Shown: positions 8,329-16,629 of the stretch, in pieces | Numbering within the stretch: position 1 is the stretch's first letter | How the letters are laid out: each line of letters begins with the position of its first letter | Assembly: GCA_022072125.1 (NCBI GenBank) | Contig: JAJVIH010000040.1 | Coordinates: forward strand, 1-42,288 | Direction of reading: 5' to 3' | DNA: 42,288 bases | Source: Myxococcota bacterium | GTDB lineage: Bacteria > Myxococcota > JAJVIH01 | Made by a program: the position numbers and the translations under genes | Notes under the pieces: generated by a model | Databases searched by the model: none | Seen by the model: the letters and a program-made list of their open reading frames with translations, nothing else | Told to the model about the DNA's origin: nothing

Positions 8329-9341
8329 AGGCTGTCCCTCCGGCGGCGGTATTCTTCCAGCGCGCGCACGGCCAGTGGAACGGCGTCCCGGCGTCCCGTC
8401 CCGTCGCGCACGAATACCGAGATGGCGATTTCGGGCCTGCCGGCGGGCCAGTATCCGGCGAACCAGCCGTGGGTTTTCCAGCCGTTGACCCATCCCGCCG
8501 TACCGGTTTTTCCCGCCGCGTCGAAACCGGCTTCGCCCAGGGCGGCGGCGGTGCCTTTGGGACCGGCGGCGCGGCGCAATCCCTCGCGCACCAGCGAAAA
8601 CAGCGGGCCGGGCTGCGCGGCGATCCGTTTCTCCGTTCCAGCGGCGTGGAAACGCGGGGTCACGCGGGCGCCGCCCGTCGCCAGCCAGGCGGCCATGACG
8701 GCGGCCTGCAAGGGTGTGACGCGGATTTCTCCCGTCCGGCCCAGCGCGGATGCAAGTCCCTCCACCGGCCTGCTGTCCACATGCAGCACGCCCGGCGATT
8801 CGGCCGCCGCATCAATCCCCGTGGGCGCGCCCAATCCAGCCTCGCGGAGAACCCGCGCCAGCGCGTCAGGCGGAAGCGTCTCCAGCATGCGGTAAAAATA
8901 ATGGTTGCAGGAACGCTCCAGCGCGCCCAGCAGGTCGAGTTTTCCATGTCCCCGGGGATGCCAGCAACGCAATTTTTCCCTGGGCGCCTGCCGGCCGGTG
9001 CAGGTCCATTCCCGGTCCGGATGGGCGCCCGCGCGCAACGCGGCGATGGCGATCAGCGGTTTGAGCAGGGACCCCGGCGGTTCTGAAATAGTCCATGCCG
9101 CGGCGCCGTGCGTGGAGGCCAGCACCTTGCCATCGCCGATGCGCAGGATCACCACCACGCTGTCCACGGGTGAAACGGCTTCCAGCGCCTGGTCCAACGC
9201 GCGCGGCGCCGCTTCCGGGAGGGGGAGGGCGGGCGGCGTGGGCGATACGCAGGCCGCCACGGCCCACAGGGCGCAGAGCGGCGCCATCCCCAGCCTGGCT
9301 GGCGATGGGCGGATATGCGGTCTTGCGGATTGTCCCACCAT
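8325..9341 (-). CDS. Penicillin-binding transpeptidase-domain lipoprotein
   Basis: This 338-residue protein consists almost only of a transpeptidase domain. The active-site motifs are complete: SLLK (Ser91, Lys94), SCN (144-146) and KTG (278-280, in GKTGTAG). Family motifs such as GEIRVTPLQAA and GWKTHGWFAGYWP are also present. A lipobox (VAAC, Cys31) follows a hydrophobic stretch, so it is predicted to be lipid-anchored rather than held by a transmembrane helix. It lacks the long dimerisation or glycosyltransferase region of classical class A or B PBPs. It would crosslink or trim peptidoglycan stem peptides in the periplasm. The downstream SpoIID-type gene starts inside its stop codon. The ATG at 9341 was chosen because it gives a complete signal; an internal ATG at 9287 would shorten the signal. 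Confidence 0.87.
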   Translation of the reverse strand: MVGQSARPHIRPSPARLGMAPLCALWAVAACVSPTPPALPLPEAAPRALDQALEAVSPVDSVVVILRIGDGKVLASTHGAAAWTISEPPGSLLKPLIAIAALRAGAHPDREWTCTGRQAPREKLRCWHPRGHGKLDLLGALERSCNHYFYRMLETLPPDALARVLREAGLGAPTGIDAAAESPGVLHVDSRPVEGLASALGRTGEIRVTPLQAAVMAAWLATGGARVTPRFHAAGTEKRIAAQPGPLFSLVREGLRRAAGPKGTAAALGEAGFDAAGKTGTAGWVNGWKTHGWFAGYWPAGRPEIAISVFVRDGTGRRDAVPLAVRALEEYRRRRDSL

Positions 9342-9547
9342 GACAGATTGTCCGCGGCGGCGCGCGCCGCCGTTGTCCTTGCGAAGATCGGGAGCGGAGG
9401 GCTGGATCAGGCCTGTTTCAACCGGAATGGATGGCGTGAATCCCAACCCCCGCGGTTGGCGGCGGCCATTCCCCCGTGACGCGCCGCGCGGACACCCCCT
9501 GCATCGCGCCGGGGGATATCCGCGGAGCATGATGGCGGGCAGGCGGC

Positions 9548-9572
9548 GCGGAGCAGCGCGAATGCGCTCCGC
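9548..9572. terminator. Possible hairpin after acsA
   Basis: AGCGC and GCGCT pair around a GAAT loop and are extended by GCGG/CCGC with a 3-base bulge. It lies 37 bases after the acsA stop on the minus strand. There is no clear T-run on either side, so it is only a candidate terminator. Confidence 0.3.
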
Positions 9573-9608
9573 AACGCATGGAACGCGGCGTGGAACCCTC
9601 CTGGCGCA

Positions 9609-11561
9609 TTACTCTTCTTCTTCCTGGGCGCGGAGTTTTTCCAGCACCGAACGGTCTTCCAGCGTGGTGGTGTCTCCGGTCGCCTTGCCGGAGGCGATCT
9701 CGCGCAGCAGGCGGCGCATGATCTTGCCGCTGCGGGTTTTCGGCAGCAGGTCCGCGAACCGGATGTCGTCGGGACGGGCGATGGCGCCGATTTCCTTCAC
9801 CACCCAGGCTTTCAATTCGTCACGCAGCGCGGGCGTTCCTTCCTGGCCCTGCTTGAGGGTGACAAACGCGAACACCGACTCGCCCTTGAGGTCATCGGGC
9901 TTGCCAATGACAGCGGCCTCGGCGACCGCCGGATGGGAAACGAGCGCGCTTTCGATCTCCATGGTGCCAAGCCGGTGTCCCGCCACGTTGATGACATCGT
10001 CCACGCGGCCCATGATCCAGAAATAGCCGTCGCTGTCGCGGCGGGCGCCGTCGCCGGTGAAGTAGCATCCGGGAAATTCGCTCCAATACTGGCGTTTGTA
10101 GCGTTCGTCGTCGCCGAAAATCGTGCGCATCATCGAAGGCCATGGCTTGCGCACCACCAGGTAGCCGCCGGAATTGGGCGGAACCGGCTTGCCCTGCTTG
10201 TCCACCACTTCCGCGTCAATGCCGGGGAAGGGCAGGGTGGCGGTGCCGGGCTTGGTGGGAACCGCCCCCGGAATGGGCGTGATCATGATGGCCCCGGTTT
10301 CGGTTTGCCACCAGGTGTCCACGATGGGGCAGCGTCCGCCGCCAATCACCTCGCGGTACCACATCCACGCTTCCGGATTGATGGGTTCGCCCACGGTGCC
10401 CAGCAGGCGCAACGATTTCAGGTCCGATTTCGCCGGCCATTGCTCGCCCCACTTGATGAACGCGCGGATGGCGGTCGGCGCGGTGTAGAAAATATTGACG
10501 CCGTGGCGCTCGATGATTTGCCAGAAACGCCCCGGGTCCGGGTGATTCGGCGCGCCTTCGTACATCACGCTGGCCGCGCCGTTGGCGAGCGGCCCGTACA
10601 CCACGTAGCTGTGGCCGGTCACCCAGCCAATGTCCGCGGTGCACCAGTAGGTGTCCTCCTCGCGCAGATCAAACACCCATTTGGTGGTGATGTACGCGCC
10701 GGTCATGTATCCGCCCGTGGTGTGCAGCACGCCCTTGGGTTTTCCCGTGGTGCCGCTGGTGTACAGGATGAAAAGCGGATGCTCGCTGTCCAGTTCCTCC
10801 GCGGGGCAGCGCGCATCCACCGCGGCCATCATCTCTCCCCAGTCGTGATCGCGGCCTGCTTTCATGACAATGCTGTTGCCGCAGCGGCGGTAGACCACCA
10901 CGCCGGTGATGGTGGGGGTGTTTTCGATGGCCGCGTCCACATTGGCCTTGAGCGGAACAACCTGACCGCGCCGCCAGCCGCCATCGGCGGTGACCACCAG
11001 TTTCGCCTTGGCGTCGTTGATGCGATCACGCAACGCCTCCGCCGAGAAGCCGCCGAAGACAATGGTGTGCACGGCGCCGATGCGCGCGCACGCCAGCATG
11101 GCGATGGCCAGTTCGGGCACGAGCGGCATGTACAGCGCCACGCGATCGCCGCGCTCCACCCCCAGCTTTTTCAGCACGTTGCCGAATTTGCAGACCTCCT
11201 GGTACAGCATCTGGTAGGTCAGGATGCGGATGTCGCCGGGCTCGCCTTCCCAGATCAGCGCCGCCTTGTTTTTGCGGTGGGTGGTGAGATGGCGGTCCAG
11301 GCAGTTGTAGCTGAGGTTGGTCGTGGCGCCGGTGAACCATTTGGCGAAAGGAGGATTGGACCAGTCGAGCGCCTGGCTCCACGGTTTGAACCAGTGCAGT
11401 TCGCGCGCGATGGCTTCCCAGTGCGCTTCCGGATTCTCCCGCGCCCGGCTGACCAGCGCATCGTATTCGGCGCGGCTCCTGATATGGGCGCGGGATGCGA
11501 ATTCATCGGAGGGCGGGAAGGAACGCTTCTCGGTCAGCACGCTTTCGATATGGTCCGCCAT
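9609..11561 (-). CDS. acsA: Acetyl-CoA synthetase (AMP-forming)
   Basis: The 650-residue length and sequence match acetyl-CoA synthetase closely. The N-terminal ACAS segment ([20 protein letters not shown]) is followed by the AMP-binding P-loop [14 protein letters not shown], the [21 protein letters not shown] block, DTWWQTETG, and [20 protein letters not shown] with the hinge. The C-terminal [11 protein letters not shown] carries the catalytic and acetylation-regulated lysine. It converts acetate, ATP and CoA to acetyl-CoA, AMP and pyrophosphate in the cytoplasm. The gene appears monocistronic, with a TTGACA/TAGTGT promoter about 86 bases upstream. The start at [12 protein letters not shown] agrees with the usual N-terminus; the reading frame extends upstream but that part is promoter sequence. 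No acetyltransferase (Pat) or deacetylase gene lies next to it. Confidence 0.97.
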   Translation of the reverse strand: MADHIESVLTEKRSFPPSDEFASRAHIRSRAEYDALVSRARENPEAHWEAIARELHWFKPWSQALDWSNPPFAKWFTGATTNLSYNCLDRHLTTHRKNKAALIWEGEPGDIRILTYQMLYQEVCKFGNVLKKLGVERGDRVALYMPLVPELAIAMLACARIGAVHTIVFGGFSAEALRDRINDAKAKLVVTADGGWRRGQVVPLKANVDAAIENTPTITGVVVYRRCGNSIVMKAGRDHDWGEMMAAVDARCPAEELDSEHPLFILYTSGTTGKPKGVLHTTGGYMTGAYITTKWVFDLREEDTYWCTADIGWVTGHSYVVYGPLANGAASVMYEGAPNHPDPGRFWQIIERHGVNIFYTAPTAIRAFIKWGEQWPAKSDLKSLRLLGTVGEPINPEAWMWYREVIGGGRCPIVDTWWQTETGAIMITPIPGAVPTKPGTATLPFPGIDAEVVDKQGKPVPPNSGGYLVVRKPWPSMMRTIFGDDERYKRQYWSEFPGCYFTGDGARRDSDGYFWIMGRVDDVINVAGHRLGTMEIESALVSHPAVAEAAVIGKPDDLKGESVFAFVTLKQGQEGTPALRDELKAWVVKEIGAIARPDDIRFADLLPKTRSGKIMRRLLREIASGKATGDTTTLEDRSVLEKLRAQEEEE

Positions 11562-11646
11562 GGTGTCTGCCCCTGTGCCAGCGCGGCCGGGACGGGTGTC
11601 GAACCGCCCCGCCGCCGTTTGTCCGGAATGATCAGTCAATATCCCG

Positions 11647-11674
11647 ACACTAGCCCCGGCGCGCATCTTGTCAA
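11647..11674 (-). promoter_or_regulatory. Sigma70-type promoter of acsA
   Basis: Read on the minus strand, TTGACA (11674-11669) is followed by a 16-base spacer and TAGTGT (11652-11647). The -35 box is a perfect consensus. The predicted transcript would have a leader of roughly 80 bases before the acsA ATG at 11561. Confidence 0.65.
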
Positions 11675-11732
11675 GCGCGGGGATGGTTCCGGTTTGCTTC
11701 CCGCGCCCGGCTCCGGCGGCGAAAATCACCCA

Positions 11733-12125
11733 TCACCCTTGCGGCGGCTTGCCCTTGCCGCCGGCGATGAACCCGCGGGATGCGAAGAAGGCGCAGTCGC
11801 AATAGCCGTCGCGCGCGATGTCTTCGTGGTGGGGCGTGCAGGGGCAGGCCATTTCCGCTCCGCGTTTGAGGCTGTCCTCGATGGGGTGGCAGGGGCAGTA
11901 CATGCGCCCATGCTCCGCCAGGTTGCGCGCCAGACCCTCGATGACCTCGTTGACGCGGTGTTCGTCCGGATAAAATCCGTAGGGTCCGCGCTCCACGTAT
12001 TTCTCCGCCATGCGCCGCACGCGCGCCCGCGCCTGGTCCAGCGTCAACGCCGGTCTGGATTTCGCGCCCGCGCCATCCGCCGCCTGGGACGGCGCTTCCA
12101 CGGGTTTGAGCGGTTCCTTGCTCAA
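11733..12125 (-). CDS. Ferredoxin:thioredoxin reductase catalytic (beta) chain-like protein
   Basis: The protein has the signature of the FTR catalytic subunit, which uses a [4Fe-4S] cluster next to a redox-active disulfide to reduce thioredoxins with electrons from ferredoxin. The helical lead-in YGFYPDEHRVNEVIEGLARN is followed by YCPC, then ACPC and YCDC with the family spacing (CPC-x16-CPC, then CxC; plant enzymes have CHC in the last position). There is no signal peptide. The start is uncertain: TTG at 12125, eight bases after the preceding stop, GTG at 12101 (with AAGGAA upstream) or ATG at 12011 would all retain the core. It follows the DPBB lipoprotein gene without a promoter gap, so it may be co-transcribed. 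No FTR variable chain, ferredoxin or thioredoxin gene is nearby. Confidence 0.83.
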   Translation of the reverse strand: MSKEPLKPVEAPSQAADGAGAKSRPALTLDQARARVRRMAEKYVERGPYGFYPDEHRVNEVIEGLARNLAEHGRMYCPCHPIEDSLKRGAEMACPCTPHHEDIARDGYCDCAFFASRGFIAGGKGKPPQG

Positions 12126-12132
12126 GCGGCGC

Positions 12133-13566
12133 TCATTTGCACAGGTTGGGCATGCAAACGCGCACGGAGGAGCCCGTTTTGGCGTGGGTGCGCTTGTAGC
12201 AGCCGTATCCCGCGCGGCAGCCGGCGGCGTAGAGCGAGAAGTCGCAGCGGGCCGCGCATTGCGACGAGCCGTCATCGAATTTCACGCAGGAGGTCAGGGC
12301 GTTCGCGCCCGGTTTGTCAGGGCAGGCGTCCGTGCAGGATTGGGTGCACATGCCATCTGGATAACCCTGCGCCGCGGTCAGGCAGGCTCCGCCCGCGCCG
12401 CAGTCCGCCGCGCGGGTGCAGGAGCCGCCCGCAACTCCGGCCTGGCGTTGCACGCCGGCGCCGGTGTGATCACAGGGGCCCAACGGCGTGTTCGCCTCGA
12501 CCGGGGCGCCGTAGACAATTTTCTTCTGGGACCAGCCCGCCGAGGTGATGTTGTACAGCGCCTTCGAGGCGAGGGGAGACACATCCCAAATGGCCTTCTT
12601 CGCGGCTTCCTCGACGCAGATATTGGGGCCGGTATCCACCACGCTCACCACCACGCATTTGTCCCGCTTGTCGTTGGTGAGACGGACACGGGCCTTGCAG
12701 GCGAAACGCTGTTTGTTGGCCGCGTAGTACCACGTGGCGTCGGCGATGGGGCCGCCGCAGGCGACCGGCTGCTCGTCGCCCGGACCGCCGAAGGTGGTGA
12801 GCACGTATTCCTGGTTTTCGGGCAGGCGGTTGTCGGTCGTGGGGCCCTGGTTCCGCACGCGGGTGAGGCAGGCGGACATGGTTTCTCCCGGCGGACCTTT
12901 GGTGTTGGCGGGAACCCATGCAGCCAGCGGCTCGGGCTGGACGCACGATCCGCCGTCGCCGCCGCTGTCCGTGACCGAGGCGTCCTTGCCGGCGTCGCCA
13001 GGGGCTGCGTCTGTCAAGCCAGAGTCGGTGGGGGAAATATCCGTTGGTCCGGAATCGCTGGGTCCGGAATCCTTGGCTCCCGAGTCGGACGGACCGCTGT
13101 CGGCGGGACCGGCGTCCTTCACGCCCGCATCGGCGGCCCCGCCATCCCGGCTGGCGTCCGTGGAGCCCGAATCGGAAAGACCGGCGTCGCGTCCAGCGTC
13201 CGCGGTTCCGCTGTCGCGGGGGCCCGTGTCCGCGGAACCCGCATCCCGTCCCGCGTCCGCTTTGCCGCTATCGGGAATCGAGCCGTCGCGGCGGACGATC
13301 AATTCGCCATCCGCTTCCTCGCCGCCATCGGCGGGCTCTTCCGCATCCTCGCCGGGAGCGGGGGCTGTATCAGTGGGGCCGCCCTGATCGGTTGCTCCGG
13401 TATCCGCTGGAACCGGGGTTCCCGTGTCCGTCTCCACGGAAGCGCCAGTGTCCCGCCGGATCGCTCCATCCGGCGCCGCGGGAATGACGGAACTGGCGTC
13501 GCAGGCGGCGAACAGAACCATGGCGAACAAGACCATGATCTGGACGGGCGTGGAGTTGGACTGCAT
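12133..13566 (-). CDS. Stalked lipoprotein with double-psi beta-barrel (RlpA/expansin-like) and Cys-rich tail
   Basis: This is a 477-residue lipoprotein (lipobox FAAC, Cys22; GGGGGA ribosome-binding site). An Asp/Gly/Ser/Ala-rich stalk runs to about residue 206. A folded region at about 268-345 looks like a double-psi beta-barrel: ACGGPIADATWYYAANKQRF, then CVVVSVVDTGPN, comparable to the V-x-V-x-D-R-G-P motif of RlpA and expansins, then AIWDVSPLASKALYNI, matching the IDLSPAAAKRL motif. The C-terminal 110 residues hold about 14 cysteines (GSCTRAADCGAGGACL, and others), probably disulfide-bonded. Asp directly follows the lipid-modified Cys, unlike the other lipoproteins here. A role in binding or modifying peptidoglycan or another polysaccharide is an inference from the fold. 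Confidence 0.78.
   Translation of the reverse strand: MQSNSTPVQIMVLFAMVLFAACDASSVIPAAPDGAIRRDTGASVETDTGTPVPADTGATDQGGPTDTAPAPGEDAEEPADGGEEADGELIVRRDGSIPDSGKADAGRDAGSADTGPRDSGTADAGRDAGLSDSGSTDASRDGGAADAGVKDAGPADSGPSDSGAKDSGPSDSGPTDISPTDSGLTDAAPGDAGKDASVTDSGGDGGSCVQPEPLAAWVPANTKGPPGETMSACLTRVRNQGPTTDNRLPENQEYVLTTFGGPGDEQPVACGGPIADATWYYAANKQRFACKARVRLTNDKRDKCVVVSVVDTGPNICVEEAAKKAIWDVSPLASKALYNITSAGWSQKKIVYGAPVEANTPLGPCDHTGAGVQRQAGVAGGSCTRAADCGAGGACLTAAQGYPDGMCTQSCTDACPDKPGANALTSCVKFDDGSSQCAARCDFSLYAAGCRAGYGCYKRTHAKTGSSVRVCMPNLCK
12949..13275 (-). repeat. Degenerate pentapeptide stalk repeat (xxD[AST]G)
   Basis: About 109 codons encode consecutive units of the form x-x-Asp-[Ala/Ser/Thr]-Gly, with periods of mostly 4 to 5 residues (RDAG, SADTG, PRDSG, TADAG and similar). 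It is an acidic, proline-containing, presumably extended spacer. It is a protein-level tandem repeat in a coding region; the DNA units are degenerate, so it is not a minisatellite in the strict sense. Confidence 0.85.
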
Positions 13567-13650
13567 GGATTTCCCCCGGAAACATCGCCAGTTGGCGGAT
13601 TCGCGGCAGGCTTTCAGTTTTGCCGCCGCCGTTCAATCCCCCAAATGACC

Positions 13651-13684
13651 GACCCCCGGTGGATGGCGCATCCGACCGGGGGTC
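13651..13684. terminator. Nested hairpin between ceramidase-like and DPBB genes
   Basis: GACCCCCGGT (13651-13660) pairs perfectly with ACCGGGGGTC (13675-13684), and inside it GGATG pairs with CATCC around a GCG loop, leaving one unpaired G. It sits just after the stop of the ceramidase-like gene on the minus strand. There is no strong U-run, so termination may be weak or the hairpin may protect the mRNA end. Confidence 0.6.
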
Positions 13685-13709
13685 AATCTGATCGGAAAAT
13701 AGCGCGGGT

Positions 13710-16382
13710 CTATTCCACCTTGACCTTTTCCTCGCCGCTGTTGCCCAGCGAATCCATCACCTTGATGGTCAATTCGCCCTTGCCCGGCGAATCCACCTCG
13801 ACGCGGGTGGTGACCAGGCCGCCGCGGGTGCCCGGCGCATTGATGGACGCCCGTTTGCCCTTGAGTTTCTCGAAGGTCTGCGATTTGCCGTCCCGGGTGA
13901 TGGTGAGGGTCAGGTCGCGATCTTCGGGAACCATGGCGCCATAGGCGTCGGGGTTATGCACGCTGCGCAGCAGGAATCCTTTCTTGCCGCTGATGACCTC
14001 CGGACCATCCGCATAGTTAATGTGGAGGGTCAGTTTGCCGCCTGATTCCTTGACCTCGCGCACGCGCATTTTCGACGAAGGCTTCACCACGAACTCCTTG
14101 GACATCACCTTGTACGGCTTGGCCGCGGCGCCATCCCATTCCTTGCCTTCCACGGCGATGCGGTAGGCGCCCTCAGGGAAGTCCTCCAGCCGTTCCCATT
14201 CCACGGCCCAGGTGTGGTTCTTCTCGTAGTCGCCCTTGTAGATCAGCACGGAATCAAAGCCCCAGCCGATGGCGGGCAAGCCGCCCTTGCGGGTGTGCTC
14301 GACAAAACCGGCGCCGTCCTTCCGCTCCAGCCTGACGATGGGCAAATCCACGCCGGGGTGTCCGCCGCTCCACGAGAACTCCGCCAGTTCCAGGCGTTCG
14401 ATGCTGTCCTTCATGTCCGCCGCCACCTGACCGGCTGGAACGCTTCCCTTGGTGGGGGCGACGGTTTTCTGGTCCAGAATATCGGTTTCGCGCCAGTAGG
14501 TCGGCTTGATGCCGGTGTCGTTCTTTTCCTTGTCGGAGGTGAAGAGTTGCTTGGCCAGCAGGGCCGCCTCGGTGCGGATATAATCGCCGAAATTGTAGCC
14601 CCAGATATCCATGGAAGGCTCATAACCGCCGCGCAGATAGTCCATCTTCTCCATCAGGTAGAAGTGGTGATCCTGTGAATAACCAAAGACGATGGCGTGT
14701 TTGGCCCCCGAAGTCTTGACATCCTCGATCAGTTTGAGGCCGAGGCTGGCGTGGGGTTCGCCGGGGAGGGTTGAAATCACCAGGTCGTTCATGCGCACGG
14801 CGGAGAGCCGGGTTTTCTGGAACTGAGGCACCGGCGCGCGGAACAGGAACTGGATGGCGAAGGCGCAGCTCAGATTGCCGTCCACATAATATTCGCCTTC
14901 CTTCTCCTTGGGTTTCACCACGCACTGGAAGGCCCCGAAATGATAAGGCCGTCCCGGGGTCACGCCCGCCTTGTCGAAGTATTCGCCCTCCTTGTACAGC
15001 TTGTCGTAGCGGATGGGGATGCGCCGCGACACCACCTCCAGCGACATTTCGTCGGCGGTGGTGATGCTGTCCATCAGGCCCGTCACATGTTCCATGGTGC
15101 GGCGTCCCAGCAACTGGATTTTGCCCGGATTGGCGTGCCCGCGATCGTCTCCGCGCGGGGACTGGTCGCCGCCCGATCCATTGGCGAAGAGCACCGGAAC
15201 GCGCTTTCCGTATTTGGCGGCCAAGCCGATCTCGGTTTCCACTTCCGCGCCCCCCGCGGCGTCTCCGGTCACCCAGGTTTCGCCGAAATGGGTGGCGTGC
15301 ATGCCAAAATTCACGATCACCGCCATGGGCTGACTGGATGCGGCGTCATCCACCCGCAGAACGGTCAGGGTATTGTCCTTGAGTTTGGGATTCTCCCCGC
15401 GCCGGTCGGAGAAAATGAGATCGTCCGGATCGAAATCCTTCTTCACGCCATAGCCAAACTTCGCGGGCTTCATGTTCTTGAGCGCCATGATCACCGCATC
15501 GGCCATGGAGTTGACGTAACGCTGGTGCAGATCGCGGTTGTAATCATCGTAGCCGAAAACCGAGAAGCCCTTGCCGGGCACCAGGTTCCAGTAGCGGGCC
15601 GGCTGGGAGTGCGAATGGGGAGCGTCGGTGACGATCTTGTCCACGTAGTTGACGCCGGTCGCCTCCTGAACCTTCAGGGCGATCATCGAAACCGTGTCGT
15701 CGCTGGTCCAGCAGGCGGGGATGCGCAGGAAGATCACCGTATCCTCGCCGTTCTCGATGGCCAGCACCTTGGCTTCCTGGCGCTCGAAAACCCGATCGGA
15801 TCCGCCCAGCGTCACCTGATAGGGAGTCTTGGCGCCCTTGCGTCCGCCATATCCGGCCATGGAAACGCCAACGGGAAAATCGTAGTTGGTCACGCCCACG
15901 CCCGCCTTGATCTTGCCGCGCTGGCCGGATGGCGGCGCCTTGCCGGTCCACATGTCCGGATAGGGGCGGCAGGCCCCGTTATAGCATTCGCCATTGACGG
16001 GGCAGTCGGCGTCAGTCTGGCAGACCTTCACGCAGGCGTTGTTGAAGCAGGTCCGGTCTTCGTCCTTGCAGTCGTTGACGCTGTTGCAGGCGGTCACGCG
16101 GACGCATTGACCCTTTTCGCAGTCAAAACGCTTCGGACAATCGCCGGGGAAAAGACAGGCCTGGCCGCCGCCATCCGGATCGGTGGCGGCGTCATCGCCG
16201 CCGCTGTCGCCGGGCGTTGCGCCATCACTTCCGGACGAAGCACCGGTATCCGGCGGCGTTCCCGTGTCTTGCGCGCCGGGCGTGGAGCCGTCCACGGGTT
16301 CCTGCTTGGGATCGCTGGAGCAACCCAGAAAAAGGGCGGACGCCAGCAAAGCCAGCGCGGAGAGATGACGAAGCGTGAACAT
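13710..16382 (-). CDS. Neutral/alkaline ceramidase-like lipoprotein
   Basis: This 890-residue lipoprotein has lipobox LFLGC (Cys21), an Asp/Gly/Thr-rich stalk to about residue 75, and two or three short Cys-rich modules at about 76-140 (CPKRFDCEKGQCV, CNSVNDC, CQTDADC). From about 157 it follows the neutral ceramidase family (PF04734). GVGVTNYDFPVGVSMAGYGG opens the domain; TDAPHSHSQPARYW (His256, His258) corresponds to the T-H-T-H zinc region. NFGMHATHFG (His362, His365) then aligns with the second His region, and GSGGDQSPR (Ser408) with the G-D-V-S-P-N nucleophile motif. TLPGEPHASLGLKL and GYSQDHHFYLMEKMDYLRGG are later family blocks. Beta-rich C-terminal domains follow. Ceramidases hydrolyse ceramide to sphingosine and fatty acid; here His/Ser variants make the exact substrate uncertain. 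The promoter is visible upstream. Confidence 0.83.
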   Translation of the reverse strand: MFTLRHLSALALLASALFLGCSSDPKQEPVDGSTPGAQDTGTPPDTGASSGSDGATPGDSGGDDAATDPDGGGQACLFPGDCPKRFDCEKGQCVRVTACNSVNDCKDEDRTCFNNACVKVCQTDADCPVNGECYNGACRPYPDMWTGKAPPSGQRGKIKAGVGVTNYDFPVGVSMAGYGGRKGAKTPYQVTLGGSDRVFERQEAKVLAIENGEDTVIFLRIPACWTSDDTVSMIALKVQEATGVNYVDKIVTDAPHSHSQPARYWNLVPGKGFSVFGYDDYNRDLHQRYVNSMADAVIMALKNMKPAKFGYGVKKDFDPDDLIFSDRRGENPKLKDNTLTVLRVDDAASSQPMAVIVNFGMHATHFGETWVTGDAAGGAEVETEIGLAAKYGKRVPVLFANGSGGDQSPRGDDRGHANPGKIQLLGRRTMEHVTGLMDSITTADEMSLEVVSRRIPIRYDKLYKEGEYFDKAGVTPGRPYHFGAFQCVVKPKEKEGEYYVDGNLSCAFAIQFLFRAPVPQFQKTRLSAVRMNDLVISTLPGEPHASLGLKLIEDVKTSGAKHAIVFGYSQDHHFYLMEKMDYLRGGYEPSMDIWGYNFGDYIRTEAALLAKQLFTSDKEKNDTGIKPTYWRETDILDQKTVAPTKGSVPAGQVAADMKDSIERLELAEFSWSGGHPGVDLPIVRLERKDGAGFVEHTRKGGLPAIGWGFDSVLIYKGDYEKNHTWAVEWERLEDFPEGAYRIAVEGKEWDGAAAKPYKVMSKEFVVKPSSKMRVREVKESGGKLTLHINYADGPEVISGKKGFLLRSVHNPDAYGAMVPEDRDLTLTITRDGKSQTFEKLKGKRASINAPGTRGGLVTTRVEVDSPGKGELTIKVMDSLGNSGEEKVKVE

Positions 16383-16438
16383 GAAAGTGTCCCTTGCGTG
16401 ACAGAAGAAATGGACCGCACCCCGGATGAATCGCCGAT

Positions 16439-16467
16439 ACTCTAAATTCGAGCCACCTTCAGGTCAA
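16439..16467 (-). promoter_or_regulatory. Sigma70-type promoter of the ceramidase-like gene
   Basis: On the minus strand TTGACC (16467-16462), a 17-base spacer and TAGAGT (16444-16439) precede the ATG at 16382 by about 57 bases. A good ribosome-binding site (AAGGGA, 8 bases before the ATG) follows. The opposite strand of this divergent gap has no equally clear promoter for the gene at 16630. Confidence 0.65.
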
Positions 16468-16629
16468 TGCATCCGCTGATTTTTATTGGTTATCCGGATA
16501 AAACCACCCCACGGAATCACCAGGCAGGCGAAACCGGCCTTCGAGAAGCCGGGAACCGGCGCGTCCGCGGGCCCCTGACCGTATCTCTCCGGGTGATACG
16601 GGATATTCCCCGCCGCCGTTGACGCGGCC

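Noticed and set aside
9355-9372. 18-base palindrome of alternating GC upstream of the PBP gene
   Set aside because: Perfect but composed only of G and C in a GC-rich genome; no promoter elements around it, so no function can be argued.
9933-12548. 871-codon open frame on the plus strand
   Set aside because: It is antisense to acsA, FTR and the DPBB gene, whose protein motifs are clear. Its own translation is His/Arg/Gly/Ala-rich with no domain.
12949-13275. Periodic DNA taken for a minisatellite or CRISPR-like array
   Set aside because: It encodes an Asp/Gly stalk in a real gene; units are degenerate in DNA and have no spacers.
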